DNA of 64,000 nt from Rhizophagus clarus (Eukaryota > Glomeromycota > Glomeromycetes > Glomerales > Glomeraceae), in contig BLAL01000252.1 of NCBI GenBank assembly GCA_015698045.1, forward strand, positions 1,116,001-1,180,000, written 5' to 3'. The notes beneath the pieces are model-generated. The model was not told the DNA's origin. It saw nothing but the letters and a program-made list of their open reading frames with translations, and did not search any database. This document shows positions 59,979 through 64,000 of the stretch, piece after piece; position 1 is the first letter of the stretch, and each line of letters begins with the position of its first letter. The position numbers and the translations under genes are program-made.

Positions 59979-61600
59979 ATATACGAGTTAACACCTGAAC
60001 AATTTAACCGTAAAAGATACTCAGACAGCAGAAATTGAAACAATATCGTACCCGTATAATTAAATATATCGTGTATTTCAATACATCCTGCATATATTTT
60101 TTTATTATGTGCATACGCAACAATGTTTATTATAGGATTTATATGCTGGCTAATAATTTACAAAAGCGGTTTAATAATACCAAATGGTGTTATGATCTAT
60201 TACTAGTAGTAAAGAGCATAATATAATTTTAGGATTACTTTAGATAAAAAAAAATGGTGAAATATATTTTAAAAATAAGAGAGACTTGTTTTAATTAAAT
60301 AATTATAGGCATATATATTTAATAGTTTAATCGTTATAAAATTGAATATCATGTGATCACATATCATGAAGTTACGCGTCTTCAGTGACACATCGACACA
60401 TTTGATTAACACCATTGAATAAACCAATAATTATATGCAAAATATATCAAGATTTAGAGATACAAAGAGCTAATTAATTTGTTTCTTTCAATTTCGTCTT
60501 TCAGTTAATCTTTCGGAAATGGACCATCTTTGGATTATCTGGATAGATATCCATCCGATCCGTTTTCATCCGATCCGATACGGAATCGCTCTACCAATAG
60601 GCTGCTCGTCATTTGTCAATCCCCCACAACCTAATATGATACAAATTTGTTATCTTAGTAGTTTGTCTGATCTTCAATTGGTAACATAGTATCATTATAG
60701 GACCTCCCATAAAAGACCCGGCTGTGTGCTGTGTCCGGTATGACTATTTTTAAAAATCTCAATTTTATTGACTTATGATTTGCCACAAAAGAACCATAAT
60801 AATTTGAATTATCCTTCAAATAGGAAAACTTGTAGATTATCAGTTCATTAAATTTTTATTTTTAGAAATACCGTATGTTAATCAATTTCGGGTTTTAAAT
60901 CAATTAAAAGATAAACTAAATTTTTATTGTTTTGCGTTATTGTTTATGATTTCTTTTTTTGAGGCATATCTAGAACAGTTCTAGAATGATTTCTGTATTA
61001 CGTTAATGATAATAAACTGGACATTTTACCTATCTATATCCGTAATGCTTAATGATTGAGAAAGAGATTTCTAGCCAGAACAAATAACCTGTCTGTGAGA
61101 CGATGATATTCAAAATAACGGATCTATGTAGCACGATTTGAAAAAAAAAAAAATTACCGTTCCTTATATGTTACACAAATGGGATTTCAACGATATCGTT
61201 TATTACAATTAAAGAATACCGAAATTAATTAAAGAAAATTTTTGATTTACTAGGTCATATGATTCGATTCATTTCATTTCATTCTTTTTTTTTTTTTTTT
61301 TTTTTTGATCTTTGCAATTTTTAGTAGTCGAATCAACCATATTTAGTATATTGGCGTAAAGTTATTGATCCCATATGATAAACAAAATATTTTCTAAATT
61401 TTTTTGGGAGAAAAACTTGCCTATCAGGAAAACGTTTGATGATAGATAACGGAATTATTTTTTTTTTTATTTAAAAAAAAAAAAAAAAAAAAAAACCTGA
61501 TTATAAATGTGAATTTTTAATATGTAAAGAACATTGTTCGATTTTTAACAAACATACGGACATACTATTTATTATAATATTATTATTTATTAATCCGTGT
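59979..61600. other. Intergenic region upstream of the nitrate-reductase-type gene
   Basis: Long A and T runs lie at 61,285–61,306 and 61,459–61,496, and ATCCGATCC words recur at 60,550–60,580. A G+C-richer patch with a short inverted pair (ACCCGGCTGTGTGCTGTGTCCGGT) lies near 60,720. No gene is seen. Confidence 0.45.
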
Positions 61601-61630
61601 AACAAGATAGACAATTGTTTGTAAGGGGAA

Positions 61631-61651
61631 GATAAGATAATGATAAGATAA
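61631..61651 (+). promoter_or_regulatory. Cluster of four GATAA motifs
   Basis: GATAA starts at 61,631, 61,636, 61,642 and 61,647, i.e. four copies in 21 bp, about 75–95 bp before the ATG of the reductase gene. More GATA words lie at 61,439–61,446. In ascomycetes, GATA factors AreA/NIT2 bind such clusters to switch on nitrate-assimilation genes when good nitrogen is scarce. The same control here is inference. Confidence 0.6.
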
Positions 61652-61723
61652 TTTTGCATTAATTGCATTTATAAATTTACTGGTAATATAAATGGTTGAA
61701 AAGATATTCACTTATTTTTTGCA

Positions 61724-63316
61724 ATGGCTGAACAAACGGAAGTAATAGAACAAATCGATCCTCGCGATATTGGAACTCCTGATAATTGGGTTCCAAGACA
61801 TCCAGAACTTATACGGTTGACAGGAAAACATCCTTTTAACTCTGAAGCCCCTTTACCATTATTATTGAAACAAGGTTTTATAACTCCAACTTCTCTACAT
61901 TACGTTAGAAATCATGGTCCTGTACCAAAACTTAGTTGGGATACTCATAAAGTGGTTATTGATGGAGATTTATCAAATCCACTCACTTTATCAATGGATG
62001 AAATTGCCAAACTTCCATATATTGAATTTCCATTAACATTTTGTTGTGCTGGAAATCGTCGTAAAGAACAAAATATGGTTAAAAAAACAATTGGTTTTAA
62101 TTGGGGTGCAGCAGCTGTAAGTACTGCAATATGGAAAGGTGTGCCATTGCGTTATATTTTACAAATGGCGGGAGTAAAAATTGATAATCATGATAAAATT
62201 CGTTACGTTTGTTTTGGAGGAACTGATAAATTACCGAATGGATATTATGGAACAAGTATAACTTTAAAATGGGCAATGGATGAAGAAAAAGATGTTATAT
62301 TAGCATATGAAATGAATGGTAAAAGGTTAACTCCAGATCATGGATTTCCAATTCGTATGATAATTCCTGGAATTATTGGAGGTCGTATGGTTAAATGGCT
62401 TAATAAGATAACAGTATCTGATAAAGAATCTGATAGTTGGTATCATTTTCATGATAATCGTGTATTACCTCCACATGTAGATGCTGAACTTGCAAATAAA
62501 GAAAATTGGTGGTATATACCAAATTATATTATATATGATTTAAATGTTAATTCTGCTGTTGCAGCTCCTGCACATGATGAAATTATTCCATTTTCAAGTT
62601 TTACAAGTGATTCTGAATATACTCTTAGAGGTTACGCTTATAGTGGTGGAGGTCGTAAAATTACTCGTGTTGAAGTAACTTTGGATGATGGTAAAACTTG
62701 GTTACTTTCAAATTTATTTGATCCTGAAGAAAAAAATGGTAGAACTTGGTGTTGGACTTTTTGGTCATTAAAAGTTCCTACTCATAATTTTGTACGTAGT
62801 TCAGAAATTAGAATTAGAGCTTGGGATTTTGCTAATAATACTCAACCAGAAAATTTAACTTGGAATTTAATGGGAATGATGAATAATTGTCATTATAGAG
62901 TAAAAATTCATGTTATTACTTATGGAAAAGATGTTGTTTTACGTTTTGAACATCCAACTCAAGCTGGTAGTAATCCTGGTGGTTGGATGGTTAAACAACA
63001 AGAACAAAAACAATCTCTTCCTTCTGCTCCTGCGAAAGATCCTAAAACTGAATCATCATCCAAAGGTCCAAAGTATACAATGGAAGAAATAAAAAAACAT
63101 AATAATGAAAAAGATTGTTGGATTGTTATTGATAAAAAAGTTTATGATTGTACAAAATTTATTCCAATTCATCCTGGTGGTACCACCGCTATTCTTATTA
63201 ATGCTGGTACTGATTGTTCTGAAGAATTTAACGCAATTCATTCTGAGAAAGCTAGAAAGAGATTGGCAACTTTTTATATTGGTGATTTTGATGATTCAAA
63301 ACGGCCAAAACTCTAA
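61724..63316 (+). CDS. Nitrate-reductase-type molybdenum/cytochrome b5 protein lacking the FAD domain
   Basis: A single intronless frame of 530 residues. Residues ~60–235 form the molybdopterin domain, with the Mo-ligand Cys108 in FCCAGNRRKEQN and GFNWGAAAVSTAIWKGVPL, a pattern closer to nitrate reductase than to sulfite oxidase. Residues ~255–410 are the dimerisation domain (AWDFANNTQPENLTWNLMGMMNN). A Ser/Pro/Lys linker (~425–448) leads to a cytochrome b5 domain (449–523). Its heme ligands are His483 in IHPGG and His506 in NAIHSEKA. The protein then stops after DDSKRPKL. Fungal assimilatory nitrate reductases continue with an FAD/NAD(P)H reductase domain to roughly 850–900 residues. No such domain follows here. 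All visible active-site residues are intact, so this is not a simple pseudogene. It may take electrons from a separate reductase. Confidence 0.9.
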   Translation: MAEQTEVIEQIDPRDIGTPDNWVPRHPELIRLTGKHPFNSEAPLPLLLKQGFITPTSLHYVRNHGPVPKLSWDTHKVVIDGDLSNPLTLSMDEIAKLPYIEFPLTFCCAGNRRKEQNMVKKTIGFNWGAAAVSTAIWKGVPLRYILQMAGVKIDNHDKIRYVCFGGTDKLPNGYYGTSITLKWAMDEEKDVILAYEMNGKRLTPDHGFPIRMIIPGIIGGRMVKWLNKITVSDKESDSWYHFHDNRVLPPHVDAELANKENWWYIPNYIIYDLNVNSAVAAPAHDEIIPFSSFTSDSEYTLRGYAYSGGGRKITRVEVTLDDGKTWLLSNLFDPEEKNGRTWCWTFWSLKVPTHNFVRSSEIRIRAWDFANNTQPENLTWNLMGMMNNCHYRVKIHVITYGKDVVLRFEHPTQAGSNPGGWMVKQQEQKQSLPSAPAKDPKTESSSKGPKYTMEEIKKHNNEKDCWIVIDKKVYDCTKFIPIHPGGTTAILINAGTDCSEEFNAIHSEKARKRLATFYIGDFDDSKRPKL

Positions 63317-64000
63317 TTATTATAGCAAGAATATCATTTATTATGTTCAAATTAAACTTCAAATAAGAAATAAGATTTCTACGTTTTATGATTCATTTTA
63401 TGTTTCAATTTTTTATTTATTTCTAAAGTTTCGAATTTCTTATCCATTTTAAAATATGTTATTTGATTATAAAATGTCATCCTCGTTCTCACTATGTCAG
63501 TACCTAGTTGCCTACCCTTACAATTAGGCATTATGATTTATTAGTTGAATGAATACCATAAATCAGGTTTAAGTTTATTTTATATGTATATATTGGCTCA
63601 CAAGTTTCTTAATAAATTTGATCTACTCTACTCGAGCTTAATTATTATGGTTACAGTTAATATCGCGTTGATCGCGTGTTTCTGTCGATCGATGTAACAT
63701 AAAAATAAATATAAATCAGTCCTTACGCTCCATCTCATCTTTACTTGACTACAAATTGCGTTCGGACATAAGGATGAATAATATGGTTGTTGTGTGCTTG
63801 AAATGAGTTTCTGCTGTAGATCGGGAATACCAGGGTAGTAGCAGAGCGTCTTATAGCCCAGGACTTCGCTGCACAGATTCTTTATAATCCTTAAGTGTTA
63901 AGAACCTTGCATCTCGTAAATACTTCCTTACACAGTTTTGGTAGGAGACGAGGTATTCATTGATTATGAAAGGTAAATAATCTATTAGATAACTGAAATG
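63317..64000. other. 3' flank, no gene seen
   Basis: No FAD or NAD(P)H-binding domain can be read in any frame after the stop. From about 63,720 to 63,960 the DNA is less A+T-rich and could be a repeat or an exon fragment continuing beyond the window; minus-strand pieces there are broken by stops. Confidence 0.4.

Noticed and set aside
61724-63316. Annotation as sulfite oxidase
   Set aside because: The cytochrome b5 domain is C-terminal and the CAGNRRKEQN motif is of the nitrate reductase type; animal sulfite oxidase has an N-terminal heme domain and plant enzymes have none.
63317-64000. Missing FAD domain as a downstream exon
   Set aside because: No frame shows FAD- or NAD(P)H-binding motifs and stops are frequent; an exon beyond the window would need an unusually long intron and would still have to bypass the stop at 63,314.

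Overview
The window looks like nuclear DNA from an early-diverging filamentous fungus, most probably an arbuscular mycorrhizal fungus of the Rhizophagus/Glomeromycotina type. The evidence is strong A+T bias, many short GT–AG introns (about 50–150 nt), a fungal chitin synthase, fungal-type nitrate reductase domains, and long tracts of decayed transposons, some of which match repeat families I recall from Rhizophagus. The species call is inference; no search was run.

There are two compartments. Positions 1–27,400 are gene-dense and mostly conserved housekeeping. In order they hold: chitin synthase (-); a short RRM protein (+); a Bmt5-like 25S rRNA methyltransferase (+); ARP5 of the INO80 complex (-, 16 exons); an MRH/Atg27-like membrane receptor (+); the meiotic factor MND1 (-); the RNase P/MRP subunit Pop7/Rpp20 (+); a DEK_C–SWIB protein (-); a GAPDH pseudogene (-); a small unknown gene (+); COX15 heme A synthase (-); an isochorismatase-like hydrolase (+); and a TLC-domain membrane protein (+). 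I rebuilt the exon chains by hand. Each recognised gene gives one continuous reading frame that ends where its family normally ends.

Positions about 27,400–61,000 are a repeat graveyard. They contain a hAT-like non-autonomous element with an 8-bp target duplication, a decayed Rhizophagus-type repeat gene, a 50-bp satellite, an ~8-kb LINE with endonuclease, RT and RNase H, and several tandem repeats. Among these are a TACTAAC-rich array, a hairpin array and a 41-bp 'exon-like' array with splice-site-like borders. Also present are a decayed transposase-like gene, a 5'-truncated LINE with poly(A), a MITE with 9-bp duplications, another decayed repeat gene, a Tc1/mariner relic, a processed retrocopy of an mRNA 3' end, and a 2-kb pyrimidine-rich element with ~65-bp terminal inverted repeats.

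Near the right end (61,724–63,316) lies one intact intronless gene: a nitrate-reductase-type molybdenum plus cytochrome b5 protein that ends before the usual FAD/NAD(P)H domain. Four GATAA motifs lie tightly clustered just upstream.

The most unusual signals are the reductase without its electron-input domain, the LINE nonsense codons that all sit where tryptophan (TGG) is likely, and the 41-bp repeat array that resembles a row of micro-exons.
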